Assembly: GCA_036499025.1 (NCBI GenBank)
Contig: DASYEM010000021.1
Location: 1-64,000, forward strand
Source: Parvibaculum sp036499025
Lineage (GTDB): Bacteria > Pseudomonadota > Alphaproteobacteria > Parvibaculales > Parvibaculaceae
Direction: 5' to 3'
DNA: 64,000 nt
Positions 8,287-15,970 of this stretch are shown one piece after another. The number at the start of each line of letters is the position of its first letter. Position 1 is the first letter of the stretch. Made by a program: the position numbers and the translations under genes. Below the pieces are notes generated by a model. The model was not told the origin of the DNA. It made no database searches and worked only from the letters and a program-made list of their open reading frames with translations.

Positions 8287-8715
8287 CTAGCGGACCAGTC
8301 TCGGAATTTCGATCTTCGGGCAGCGGTTCATGATGACCTTGAGGCCCGCCTTCTCCGCGCGCGCGGCGCCTTCCTCATTGGTCACGCCGAGCTGCATCCA
8401 GATATATTTCGCGCCGATGGCGATGGCTTCGTCGCAAACCGGTCCCGCCGCCTCCGAATTGCGGAAGACATCGACCATGTCGATTTTTTCTGGAATGTCG
8501 GCGAGCGTCGCATAAGTCATCTCGCCGAGAAGTGTCTTTCCAGCAAGGCCCGGATTGACCGGGATGACGCGATAGCCTTTGGTTTGCAGATATTGCATCA
8601 CCTCGTTGCTGTCGCGCGCCGTGTTGGCGCTGGCGCCAACCAGCGCGATGGTTTTCGTGCTGTGCAGAATGTCGGCGATGAGTTCGGGGCTATAGCGCAG
8701 ATGTTCGAGCGTCAT
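8287..8715 (-). CDS. CoA-binding (YccU-like) protein
   Basis: A 142-residue Rossmann-fold protein: KTIALVGASANTARDSNEVM is the nucleotide/CoA-binding loop, followed by KGYRVIPVNPGLAGKTLLGE and the MVDVFRNSEAAGPVCDEAIA segment with WMQLGVTNEEGAA, all typical of the stand-alone CoA_binding family related to succinyl-CoA synthetase alpha. The substrate is unknown. Its ATG directly abuts the stop of the upstream enoyl-CoA hydratase gene, so the two are surely cotranscribed; this order with metY recurs in alphaproteobacteria. Confidence 0.88.
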   Translation of the reverse strand: MTLEHLRYSPELIADILHSTKTIALVGASANTARDSNEVMQYLQTKGYRVIPVNPGLAGKTLLGEMTYATLADIPEKIDMVDVFRNSEAAGPVCDEAIAIGAKYIWMQLGVTNEEGAARAEKAGLKVIMNRCPKIEIPRLVR

Positions 8716-9537
8716 TCAGCGGTCCTCCCATTTCGGATCGCGTTTTTCGATGAAGGCGCCGATGCCTTCCTCGGCGTCGCGGGCGAGCATGTTTTTGACC
8801 ATCACTTCGCTCGCATAATCATAGGCCTCGTTCAGCGGCTTTTCGAGCTGCTCATAAAAAGCTTCCTTGCCGATGGCGACGGTGAGCGCCGACTTGCCAG
8901 CTATCTTGCCTGCAAGCTCCGCCACCGCCGCATCAAGGTCGGCGGCGGCCACGACGCGATTGATGAGGCCGAGTTCAGCGGCGCGCGCGGCGTCGACCAT
9001 CTCGCCGGTCAGCAACATTTCCATCGCATGTTTGCGCGAGACGTTGCGCGAGAGCGCAACCATTGGCGTCGAACAGAAAAGCCCGATATTGACGCCTGGC
9101 GTCGCAAATTTCGCGCCGTCCACAGCCACGGCCAGATCGCAGCTTGCGACAAGCTGGCAGCCCGCCGCCGTCGCCACGCCATGCACGCGGGCGATGACAG
9201 GTTTCGGCAATCGCACGATCGTCTGCATCATGGCGCTGCACTGGCGCATGATTTTCTGGAAATAGGCACGGCCCCGATCCGCGTCGCCGCGATGCGACGT
9301 CAGTTCCTTGAGGTCATGGCCGGAAGAGAAGACGGGGCCGTTCGCCGCAATGACGACGACGCGCACCGATGCGTCGGCACCCGCCGCATTCAGCTCATCG
9401 GTCAGCGCGCTCATCAGCCCTTCCGAGAGACAATTGCGCTGCGCAGGGCGGTTGAGCGTCAAGGTCGCGACGCCATTGCGGTTCTCGCGCAGAACCAGCG
9501 CTTCGGCGGCGACAGGCTTCTCGGCGGGCTGGCTCAT
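8716..9537 (-). CDS. Enoyl-CoA hydratase/isomerase family protein
   Basis: Crotonase-fold enzyme of 273 residues. The oxyanion-hole segments are visible: SSGHDLKELTSH and VHGVATAAGCQLVASCDLAVA. The C-terminal EEGIGAFIEKRDPKW tail is typical of short-chain enoyl-CoA hydratases. The GVNIGLF region replaces the usual E-x-x-x-G glutamate position with CSTPMVAL, so the exact reaction (hydratase or another crotonase activity) is open. First gene of the ech / CoA-binding / metY minus-strand cluster. Confidence 0.88.
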   Translation of the reverse strand: MSQPAEKPVAAEALVLRENRNGVATLTLNRPAQRNCLSEGLMSALTDELNAAGADASVRVVVIAANGPVFSSGHDLKELTSHRGDADRGRAYFQKIMRQCSAMMQTIVRLPKPVIARVHGVATAAGCQLVASCDLAVAVDGAKFATPGVNIGLFCSTPMVALSRNVSRKHAMEMLLTGEMVDAARAAELGLINRVVAAADLDAAVAELAGKIAGKSALTVAIGKEAFYEQLEKPLNEAYDYASEVMVKNMLARDAEEGIGAFIEKRDPKWEDR

Positions 9538-9600
9538 CTCGGGCTCCCTGATCTCGCTCTATTGGCGTTTCCCCGAGCATAGCCGGACAAGAGCCTCAAG

Positions 9601-10155
9601 TCAGGGCCGAATGGCGTCGCGTTTGATGCGGTAAAGCACATGCCGTTTCAAAGGATGGCCTTCCGGCACGCGCGGGTGGTCGAAATCATCCGCCTCGTTC
9701 CGCGCCATGCCGATCCGCCGCATGACCTGTTGTGAGCGGACATTCGCGGGCACCGTCAATGCAACGATTTCATCGAGACGGAGAGGCCCGAAACCATGCT
9801 CCAGCGATGCCTTGGCGGCTTCCATAGCGTAGCCCTTGCCCCAATGGGCGCGCGCCAGCCGCCAGCCGATCTCGACGGCGGGAGCATAGGGGGCCTCGGA
9901 GCCGACATGCAGGAGGCCGGTGAACCCGATGAAGGGCGCGACGCCCGGCGCTTCCAGAGCCCAGAAGCCGAAACCATGTTCGGTGATATGCGCTTTCAGC
10001 CGTTCGGCAATCGCATCGCTTGCCGCGCGGTCGGGAAGAGGCAGCAGAAACTCCATCACTTGCGGATCCGCCGCCATGGCCGCGAAGACGTCGAAATCGT
10101 CCTCGCGCCATTGGCGCAGGATCAGCCGTTCGGTCTTGATGGTGGTGGGCGTCAT
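9601..10155 (-). CDS. GNAT family N-acetyltransferase (RimJ/RimL type)
   Basis: A 184-residue Acetyltransf_3-type protein: N-terminal IKTERLILRQWREDDFD, central GFTGLLHVGSE, the acetyl-CoA loop around RLARAHWGKGYAMEAAKASLEHGF and the C-terminal VRSQQVMRRIGM. Such enzymes acetylate protein N-termini or small amines; the substrate cannot be read from sequence. Separate from the enoyl-CoA hydratase gene by 63 bases, and preceded by the AKR terminator, so probably its own transcription unit. Confidence 0.88.
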   Translation of the reverse strand: MTPTTIKTERLILRQWREDDFDVFAAMAADPQVMEFLLPLPDRAASDAIAERLKAHITEHGFGFWALEAPGVAPFIGFTGLLHVGSEAPYAPAVEIGWRLARAHWGKGYAMEAAKASLEHGFGPLRLDEIVALTVPANVRSQQVMRRIGMARNEADDFDHPRVPEGHPLKRHVLYRIKRDAIRP

Positions 10156-10163
10156 GATGGTTT

Positions 10164-10212
10164 CGCCAAAAAGAAACGGGGAGGCGAGTTATACACTTCG
10201 CCATCCCCGTTT
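10164..10212 (-). terminator. Terminator of the tetR-AKR operon
   Basis: On the minus strand a 9-bp stem plus 5 further pairs (one bulged A) spans 10212-10174, followed by CTTTTT. It sits 26 bases beyond the aldo/keto reductase stop. Confidence 0.75.
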
Positions 10213-10238
10213 AATATTCCGAAGCTGGAGAGCAGCCG

Positions 10239-11288
10239 TCAGAATGTCGATTTCGCCACGGTCGACCAGTCGCGGGAGGTGCCCGGCGCGCGGTCGGACT
10301 GCATGCCGCGCATCCAGTTTGGATAAAGCTCACCCGGCTTGCTCACGGCGTCGATAGCCTCAAGGTCTTCCGGCGTCAGCTTGACATCGACAGCGCCGAG
10401 ATTGTCTTTCAACTGTGTCTCGTTCTTCGCGCCGATGATGACGGTGGTGACGTAAGCCTTGTGCAACTGCCAGCCGAGCGCGACCTGCGCCACGGTGACG
10501 CCATGCTTCTTGGCGATGCCTTGCAGCACGTCGATGATGTCATAGGCTTTCTCGACATCGACCGGCGGGAAGTTGAATTGCGTGCGACGGCCTTCATTGG
10601 CGCGCGAATTGCGCGAGAATTTGCCGGAGAGTACGCCGCCCGCCAGCGGGCTCCATGTCATCAGGCCGACCTTCTGATCTTCGAGCAACGGCACGATTTC
10701 ATGTTCGAGGTCGCGGCCCGAAAGCGAATAATAGGCCTGCAAAGTCGCGAACTTTTCGAGGCCCTGGCGCTCCGAAATGCCGAGCGCCTTCATGATCTGC
10801 CAGGCCGACCAGTTCGAAACGCCGATGTAACGCACCTTGCCCTGACGCACGAGATCGTCGAGCGCGCGCAACGACTCTTCCATCGGCGTCACGCTGTCCC
10901 AGCCGTGGATCTGATAGAGATCGATGTAATCCGTTCCGAGACGTTTCAGGCTCGCTTCCACCTGCTGCATCAGGGCGAGGCGCGAAACCCCGACCTGATT
11001 GGCGCCGGGGCCCATGCGTCCGAAAGCTTTGGTGGCGAGCACGACATCCTGCCGCTTGTTGCCAAGCGCCTTGCCGAGAAGGGTTTCGGATTCACCTGCC
11101 GCATAGACGTTCGCCGTGTCGATGAAGTTTATGCCCGCGTCGAGCGACTGATTTACAAGCGTGTCGGACTCTTTCTGGTCGAGCCCGCCCATAACGCCGA
11201 AGAGTGTGCCCTTGCCGCCAAAGGTCATGGTGCCGAGGCAGAGACGCGAGACGAAGGTGCCGGTGTTGCCGAGCTGTTGGTATTGCAT
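10239..11288 (-). CDS. Aldo/keto reductase
   Basis: NAD(P)H-dependent carbonyl reductase family, TIM barrel, 349 residues. Catalytic residues are visible: Asp and Tyr in FIDTANVYAAGESE, Lys in VLATKAFG and His in LYQIHGWDS. The C-terminal cofactor loop is VIIGAKNETQLKDNLGA. I start at the ATG at 11288 (MQYQQLGNTG), because GGGAG lies seven bases upstream, rather than the in-frame ATG 16 codons earlier. Nineteen bases after the tetR stop, so cotranscribed with and probably controlled by that regulator. The substrate is unknown. Confidence 0.92.
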   Translation of the reverse strand: MQYQQLGNTGTFVSRLCLGTMTFGGKGTLFGVMGGLDQKESDTLVNQSLDAGINFIDTANVYAAGESETLLGKALGNKRQDVVLATKAFGRMGPGANQVGVSRLALMQQVEASLKRLGTDYIDLYQIHGWDSVTPMEESLRALDDLVRQGKVRYIGVSNWSAWQIMKALGISERQGLEKFATLQAYYSLSGRDLEHEIVPLLEDQKVGLMTWSPLAGGVLSGKFSRNSRANEGRRTQFNFPPVDVEKAYDIIDVLQGIAKKHGVTVAQVALGWQLHKAYVTTVIIGAKNETQLKDNLGAVDVKLTPEDLEAIDAVSKPGELYPNWMRGMQSDRAPGTSRDWSTVAKSTF

Positions 11289-11307
11289 GGACGTGCTCCC
11301 TGAGGGG

Positions 11308-11898
11308 TTAAACGATGATGGCGTCCCAGCAGGCATCCATGACGCTTTGCTGGCCGGTGGCGTTGAGGTTGGCGATACCGGCGATGGCGCGCGTGACGAG
11401 CGCGTTCAGCGGGCCGGTGATGATGGCGGAGAGGATTTGCGGCGGCAGAGATTTGAAGATGCCTTCCGCGTAGCCGTCGCCGAAGAACTTGCCGAGCTCG
11501 GGCGTCATGTCGATCTGGATCGCCTTGCTTACATCCTTGAGATAGGGAGAGAAGGCATATTGCTCTGCGAATTTGAATTCGCGCGGATGGGACACGCAGT
11601 AGGCATAGGTATTCTTCCAGAAGAGATCGAAGCGGGCGCGGAGCGGGGCTTGCGGGTCGTGACCCTCCAGCATCGCCGCGATGCGTTCGCGCTTCATGTC
11701 GATGTAAAGCGCGTGGATCAGCTCTTCCTTGCCTTTAAAGTGGCGATAGATCGTGCCGACCGGCACATTGGCTTTTTCCGCCAGCTTCGCCATGGAGGCG
11801 CCGTGGAACCCGTAATCGCTGAGAAGCTCCAGAGCCGCCTCCAGAATTTGGCGGCGTTTCTCGTCTTTCGGCGATTGATCTTCGGAATGAACGTTCAT
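11308..11898 (-). CDS. TetR/AcrR family transcriptional regulator
   Basis: A 196-residue repressor-type protein with an N-terminal helix-turn-helix: RRQILEAALELLSDYGFHGA then MAKLAEKANVPVGTIYRHFKGKEELI, and a divergent ligand-binding C-terminal domain (FFGDGYAEGIFKSLPPQILSAIITGPLNALVTRAI). The start at 11898 (MNVHSED) fits a -10/-35 pair that would place transcription at or next to the ATG, i.e. a leaderless message, and a perfect palindrome covers the start codon. Upstream in-frame starts would require translation through the promoter. Likely autoregulated and cotranscribed with the aldo/keto reductase. Confidence 0.93.
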   Translation of the reverse strand: MNVHSEDQSPKDEKRRQILEAALELLSDYGFHGASMAKLAEKANVPVGTIYRHFKGKEELIHALYIDMKRERIAAMLEGHDPQAPLRARFDLFWKNTYAYCVSHPREFKFAEQYAFSPYLKDVSKAIQIDMTPELGKFFGDGYAEGIFKSLPPQILSAIITGPLNALVTRAIAGIANLNATGQQSVMDACWDAIIV

Positions 11899-11900
11899 TC
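11885..11900. promoter_or_regulatory. 16-bp perfect palindrome, probable TetR operator
   Basis: GAATGAACGTTCATTC is fully self-complementary and covers the tetR start codon and predicted transcription start. Size and symmetry suit a TetR dimer. It lies about 55-100 bases from the putative promoter of the divergent thioesterase gene, so control of both sides is possible but not shown. Confidence 0.65.
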
Positions 11901-11904
11901 CGGC

Positions 11905-11933
11905 TAGATAGGGGCGCCTGCCAAGGGTAACAA
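11905..11933 (-). promoter_or_regulatory. Promoter of tetR (leaderless)
   Basis: Minus-strand -35 TTGTTA (11933-11928), exactly 17 bases, -10 TATCTA (11910-11905), then six bases to the tetR ATG. No Shine-Dalgarno sequence precedes the ATG, consistent with a leaderless transcript. Confidence 0.65.
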
Positions 11934-11955
11934 GGGGGCATCCGCGATTTTCGAT

Positions 11956-11984
11956 TTGGGTGAGGCGGAAGACGCCTGTAAGCA
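11956..11984 (+). promoter_or_regulatory. Possible promoter of the thioesterase-MFS pair
   Basis: TTGGGT (11956-11961), 17 bases, TAAGCA (11979-11984). The match to consensus is modest; it is offered because the region must hold a plus-strand start for the thioesterase gene at 12015. Confidence 0.35.
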
Positions 11985-12014
11985 CGCTCCCGAACCAAAG
12001 GAACGGAAGATTCG

Positions 12015-12464
12015 ATGTCCGAAAAGCAGATCTCGCCGAAGCCCATCATGACGGTTGCTGAACTCGACAGCTTCATGGATGTGGCCTTTCCCCAGATGCG
12101 GGATGGCGACCGTTTGACCGTTATCGAGGCGGTCGGCCCCATGAGCGCGACGCTCCGGCTCCGTTATTCAGATAAGAACCTCCGCCCCGGCGGCACGATT
12201 TCAGGACCCGCCATGATGGCTCTGGCCGATTACGCCATGTACGCCGTGGTGCTGGCTCACATCGGCCCGGTGGCGCTCGCGGTCACGACCAATCTCAACA
12301 TTAATTTTCTGCGCAAGCCCGGCCCCGCCGATGTGGTAGCCGAAGCAAAGCTTCTGAAACTCGGGCGGCGTCTGGCCGTTGGAGAGGTGATCATCACGCA
12401 AGAAGGGCTCGACGGGCCGGTCGCGCACGTCACCTCCACATACTCGATCCCACCACGGAGCTGA
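12015..12464 (+). CDS. PaaI-type hotdog-fold thioesterase
   Basis: A 149-residue single hotdog domain. The family core is RPGGTISGPAMMALADYAMYAVVLAH (active-site region at about residues 56-80) followed by LAVTTNLNINFLRKPGPADVVAEAKLLKLGRRLAVGEV. Members hydrolyse acyl-CoA or phenylacetyl-CoA-type thioesters; the substrate here is not determined. An AAGGAA ribosome site precedes the ATG. One base separates its stop from the MFS gene, so the two form an operon. Confidence 0.85.
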   Translation: MSEKQISPKPIMTVAELDSFMDVAFPQMRDGDRLTVIEAVGPMSATLRLRYSDKNLRPGGTISGPAMMALADYAMYAVVLAHIGPVALAVTTNLNINFLRKPGPADVVAEAKLLKLGRRLAVGEVIITQEGLDGPVAHVTSTYSIPPRS

Positions 12465-12465
12465 C

Positions 12466-13854
12466 ATGGCGAGGAGCGCGGTTATCCATCCAGACGGATT
12501 GCCGGTGCCGCGCCGCTATGGCGCGATGCTGACTGTCGCGCTGGGTGTGACCATGGCCGTGCTCGACGGCGCGGTCGCCAATATCGCGCTGCCGACCATC
12601 GCGCGCGAACTGAACGCCAGCGCAGCGCAATCGATCTGGGTGGTCAACGCCTATCAGCTCGTCATCGTCGTCACGCTTTTGCCTTTGTCTTCGCTCGGCG
12701 AGATCATCGGCTATTCGCGCATCTATCGCGTCGGGCTCGCGCTTTTTGGTATCGCCTCATTGACCTGCGCCTTGTCGGATTCGCTGACCATGCTGGTCAT
12801 CGCCCGCGTGCTGCAAGGCATCGGCGCGTCCTGCATCATGAGCGTCAATTCAGCGCTGATACGCTTCATCTATCCGCGCGCCCAGCTCGGCCGGGGCATC
12901 GGCCTTATTGCTTTCGTTGTGGCGCTTGCGGCGGCGGCGGGACCGACGGTCGCCGCCGCCATTCTCTCTGTGGCGACATGGCAATGGATTTTTGCCATCA
13001 ACGTGCCGCTCAGCCTCATCTCGTGGCTGGTCGCCGTTAGCCTTCCGCTGACCGCCAGAGGTACGCATCGTTTTGACTGGATCAGCGCTACGCTCAACGC
13101 GGCGATGTTTGGCGCTTTCATCATGGGCATCGATCACCTCGGACACGGATTCGATCACATGGGGCGCGTAGCGCTTGAATTTTCCATCGCCGTCGTCTGC
13201 GGCGTGATCCTCGTTCGCCGCCAGCTTTCGCGGCCCGCGCCGCTGCTTCCCGTCGATCTGTTGCGCATCCCGATCTTCGCCCTGTCGATTTGCACGTCCG
13301 TCTGTTCCTTCGGCGCGCAGATGCTGGCCTTCGTCACCTTGCCTTTCTATTTGCAGAACGCGCTTCATCGCAGCGAGGTCGAGACGGGCTTGCTGATGAC
13401 GCCATGGCCCATTGCATTGGTCTTCGTCGCGCCGATGGCAGGGCGTCTCGCCGACCGTTTTCCCTCCGGCCTCCTTGGCGGCATCGGCATGATGATCTTC
13501 GCCACGGGCCTCGGCGCGCTCGCCTTCCTGCCGGACGATCCGTCTTCTTTCGATATTGTCTGGCGCATGCTTGTCTGCGGCGTCGGTTTCGGTCTGTTCC
13601 AGTCGCCTAACAACCGGACCATGCTCTCCTCGTCGCCACCGGAGCGGGCAGGCGGGGCGAGCGGCATGCTGGGCACGGCCCGGCTCACCGGCCAGACTAT
13701 CGGCACCGCCGTTGTCGCCCTGATTTTCAACCTCATGGCGACCAATGGAACCCGCGTGGCCTTGACCACAGCCACCATTCTGGCCCTGATCGCCATGGTT
13801 CTGAGCTCGCTCCGGCTCACATCGGCGGGTAGCTCGACCCAAAGCAGACCTTGA
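12466..13854 (+). CDS. MFS multidrug-type transporter (DHA2/QacA-SmvA-like)
   Basis: A 462-residue inner-membrane protein with about 14 hydrophobic segments. The DHA2 signature LDGAVANIALPTIARELN lies in helix 1, followed by WVVNAYQL, the RVLQGIGASCIMSVNSALIR motif C region and GLFQSPNNRTMLSSSPPERAGGASGM near helix 11. Family members are proton-driven drug exporters; the substrate is unknown. Translationally close to the thioesterase and facing away from tetR-AKR, so a detoxification unit under the TetR protein is plausible. Confidence 0.9.
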   Translation: MARSAVIHPDGLPVPRRYGAMLTVALGVTMAVLDGAVANIALPTIARELNASAAQSIWVVNAYQLVIVVTLLPLSSLGEIIGYSRIYRVGLALFGIASLTCALSDSLTMLVIARVLQGIGASCIMSVNSALIRFIYPRAQLGRGIGLIAFVVALAAAAGPTVAAAILSVATWQWIFAINVPLSLISWLVAVSLPLTARGTHRFDWISATLNAAMFGAFIMGIDHLGHGFDHMGRVALEFSIAVVCGVILVRRQLSRPAPLLPVDLLRIPIFALSICTSVCSFGAQMLAFVTLPFYLQNALHRSEVETGLLMTPWPIALVFVAPMAGRLADRFPSGLLGGIGMMIFATGLGALAFLPDDPSSFDIVWRMLVCGVGFGLFQSPNNRTMLSSSPPERAGGASGMLGTARLTGQTIGTAVVALIFNLMATNGTRVALTTATILALIAMVLSSLRLTSAGSSTQSRP

Positions 13855-13857
13855 TAT

Positions 13858-13875
13858 GCGGTACTATAGTACCGC
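13858..13875. promoter_or_regulatory. 18-bp perfect palindrome between the MFS gene and rplM
   Basis: GCGGTACTATAGTACCGC is fully self-complementary with no spacer, three bases after the MFS stop and 44 bases before the rplM -35. The lack of a loop and T tract argues against a terminator; the shape suits a dimeric repressor site. Confidence 0.5.
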
Positions 13876-13918
13876 GTCTATAAAGCACCGCTTTTACGGG
13901 CATTTTTCCGCTATATCG

Positions 13919-13947
13919 TTGACAGAATGCGGGGGCTCGCTTAAAAG
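13919..13947 (+). promoter_or_regulatory. Promoter of rplM-rpsI
   Basis: A consensus -35 TTGACA (13919-13924), 17 bases and a TAAAAG -10 (13942-13947), giving a leader of about 38 bases before rplM. Confidence 0.7.
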
Positions 13948-13990
13948 CGCGGCAACTCTAGACCTCAAAAGCTTTATTGGGACTTTTCGC

Positions 13991-14455
13991 ATGACCACCT
14001 ATTCCGCGAAGGCCTCCGAGATCGAGAAAAAGTGGATCGTGATCGACGCCGAAGGCGTCGTCGTTGGCCGTCTCGCGTCGTTTATCGCGAACCGTCTGCG
14101 CGGCAAGCATAAGCCGACCTTCACGCCCCATCTCGACGACGGCGACCACGTCATCGTTGTGAACGCAGGCAAAGTCGCGTTCACCGGCAAGAAATACGAC
14201 GACAAGCGCTACTACCGCCACACGGGCTATCCGGGCGGCATCAAGGAAACCTCGCCCAAGCGTATTCTCGAAGGCCGTTTTCCCGAGCGCGTTGTCGAGC
14301 TTGCCGTGAAGCGCATGATCGCGCGCGGTCCGCTTGCCCGCAAGCAGATGGGCAACCTGCACATTTACAGTGGCGCCGAGCATCCGCATGAGGCTCAGCA
14401 GCCCCAGAAGGTCGACTTCGCCGCGATCAACCGCAAGAACGTGAGGGTCGCATAA
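13991..14455 (+). CDS. rplM: 50S ribosomal protein L13
   Basis: A 154-residue ribosomal protein, standard length. Signature features: KKWIVIDAEGVVVGRLASFIA at the N-terminus, HVIVVNAGKVAFTGKKYDDK and the VKRMIARGPLARKQMGNLHIYSGAEHPHEAQQP family motif. The start at 13991 (MTTYSAKA) matches family N-termini; the longer frame upstream runs through the promoter. Stop and rpsI start share one base (TAATG). Confidence 0.98.
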   Translation: MTTYSAKASEIEKKWIVIDAEGVVVGRLASFIANRLRGKHKPTFTPHLDDGDHVIVVNAGKVAFTGKKYDDKRYYRHTGYPGGIKETSPKRILEGRFPERVVELAVKRMIARGPLARKQMGNLHIYSGAEHPHEAQQPQKVDFAAINRKNVRVA

Positions 14456-14931
14456 TGGCGCCGGAAACCCATTCGCTCGAAGATCTGAAGGGCGCCATCC
14501 AGACGGCAGAGGCTCCTGAAGCCCGCCAGCCCAAGCTCGACAAATTCGGCCGCGCCTATGCCACCGGCAAGCGCAAGAACGCCGTCGCGCGCGTTTGGCT
14601 GAAGCCGGGCTCCGGCAAGATCATCATCAACGGCCGTGACCTTGAGCGTTACTTCGCTCGTCCCGTGCTGCGCATGATCCTCAACCAGCCGCTCGTCGCG
14701 GCAGCTCGCGAGAAGCAGTTCGACATCACCGCAACGGTGCTTGGCGGCGGTCTCTCCGGTCAGGCCGGTGCGATCCGTCACGGCATCTCGCGCGCGCTCA
14801 CCTATTTCGAGCCCGAGCTGCGCGGCGTCCTCAAGAAGGACGGCTTCCTCACGCGCGACAGCCGTGTGGTTGAACGCAAGAAGTACGGCAAGGCGAAGGC
14901 CCGCCGCAGCTTCCAGTTCTCGAAGCGCTGA
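14455..14931 (+). CDS. rpsI: 30S ribosomal protein S9
   Basis: A 158-residue small-subunit protein. The N-terminal 30 residues are an alphaproteobacterial extension; the core begins YATGKRKNAVARVWLKPGSG, includes GGGLSGQAGAIRHGISRAL and ends in the basic tail KARRSFQFSKR that reaches the P-site tRNA. Translationally coupled to rplM and followed by a strong terminator. Confidence 0.98.
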   Translation: MAPETHSLEDLKGAIQTAEAPEARQPKLDKFGRAYATGKRKNAVARVWLKPGSGKIIINGRDLERYFARPVLRMILNQPLVAAAREKQFDITATVLGGGLSGQAGAIRHGISRALTYFEPELRGVLKKDGFLTRDSRVVERKKYGKAKARRSFQFSKR

Positions 14932-14954
14932 TCGCTTATTGCGGTTACGATCAG

Positions 14955-14985
14955 GGGCGCTTCGAAATATCGAGGCGCCCTTTTT
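14955..14985 (+). terminator. Terminator of rplM-rpsI
   Basis: A 10-bp stem (14955-14964 with 14971-14980, one G-U pair), 6-base loop AAATAT and TTTTT at 14981-14985. Confidence 0.9.
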
Positions 14986-15014
14986 CTTTGTCTTTTTGCT
15001 CCGCGGAGTGCGAC

Positions 15015-15968
15015 ATGGTCACGAAGGTTTTCATCGACGGCGAAGCGGGGACGACTGGTCTCCAGATCAGGGCGCGGCTCGACCAGCGGCGCGACCTCGA
15101 ATTCATTCGCCTGACCGAAGCGACCCGCAAGGATGCGAAGGCGCGAAAGGATGCGCTCAACGCCGCCGACATCGTCATTCTTTGCCTGCCCGACGATGCG
15201 GCAAAGGAAGCGGTGAAGCTCATCGAGAATCCGCTGACCCGCGTCATCGATGCCTCGTCCGGGCACCGCGTTTCGCCCGGCTGGGTCTATGGCTTCCCGG
15301 AAATGGCGAAGATACAGCGCAAGATCATTCGCGAGGCGGGCAGGGTGACGAACCCCGGCTGCTATCCGACAGGTGCGATTGCGCTCATCCGTCCGTTGGC
15401 GCGCGCGGGTATCGTTCCCGATAGCTGGCCGATCACCATCAACGCCGTGTCAGGCTATTCCGGTGGCGGCAAGTCGATGATCGCCGAGTTCGAAGACAAA
15501 AATTCGCCTGCCGCCACGCGGGACAATTACCGCATCTATGGTTTGAGCCTCGAGCACAAGCATGTGCCCGAGATCGAGCAATACAGCCTGCTTGCGCAGC
15601 GCCCGCTGTTCACGCCCGCCGTGGGTCGCTATGCGCAAGGCATGATTGTCGAAGTGCCGTTGCAGCTCTGGGCGCTGCCTGGTGCGCCTTCGATGAAGCT
15701 TGTGCATGAAACCATCGCCGCGACCTATGAAGGCGAGCGTTTCGTTTCCGTCGCATCGCTGGAAGAGAGTGCGGGCCTGAAGGGCCTGGATCCCGAAGGC
15801 CTTAACGGCACCAACAACCTGAAGCTATTTGTCTTTGGCAATGAAGCGACAAAGCAGGTGCGTCTCGTCGCGCTGCTCGACAATCTCGGCAAGGGTGCGT
15901 CGGCGCAGGCGGTTCAATGCATGAACATCATGCTCGGGATCGATGAAGGCATCGGCGTCGATTTGTAA
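15015..15968 (+). CDS. argC: N-acetyl-gamma-glutamyl-phosphate reductase, short form
   Basis: NADPH-dependent third step of arginine synthesis. 317 residues, the shorter ArgC type frequent in alphaproteobacteria. Visible: the dinucleotide loop VFIDGEAGTTGLQI, the DASSGHRVSPGWVYGFPE segment, the catalytic Cys in VTNPGCYPTGA and EHKHVPEIEQY. The ATG at 15015 has GGAG six bases upstream and a family-like N-terminus, so it is preferred to the in-frame ATG nine codons earlier. Separate from rpsI by a terminator. Confidence 0.95.
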   Translation: MVTKVFIDGEAGTTGLQIRARLDQRRDLEFIRLTEATRKDAKARKDALNAADIVILCLPDDAAKEAVKLIENPLTRVIDASSGHRVSPGWVYGFPEMAKIQRKIIREAGRVTNPGCYPTGAIALIRPLARAGIVPDSWPITINAVSGYSGGGKSMIAEFEDKNSPAATRDNYRIYGLSLEHKHVPEIEQYSLLAQRPLFTPAVGRYAQGMIVEVPLQLWALPGAPSMKLVHETIAATYEGERFVSVASLEESAGLKGLDPEGLNGTNNLKLFVFGNEATKQVRLVALLDNLGKGASAQAVQCMNIMLGIDEGIGVDL

Positions 15969-15970
15969 CG

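Noticed and set aside
8251..9582. Open frame of over 400 codons on the plus strand opposite the CoA-binding and enoyl-CoA hydratase genes
   Set aside because: Arg/His-rich translation with no family pattern; typical antisense frame in high-GC DNA.
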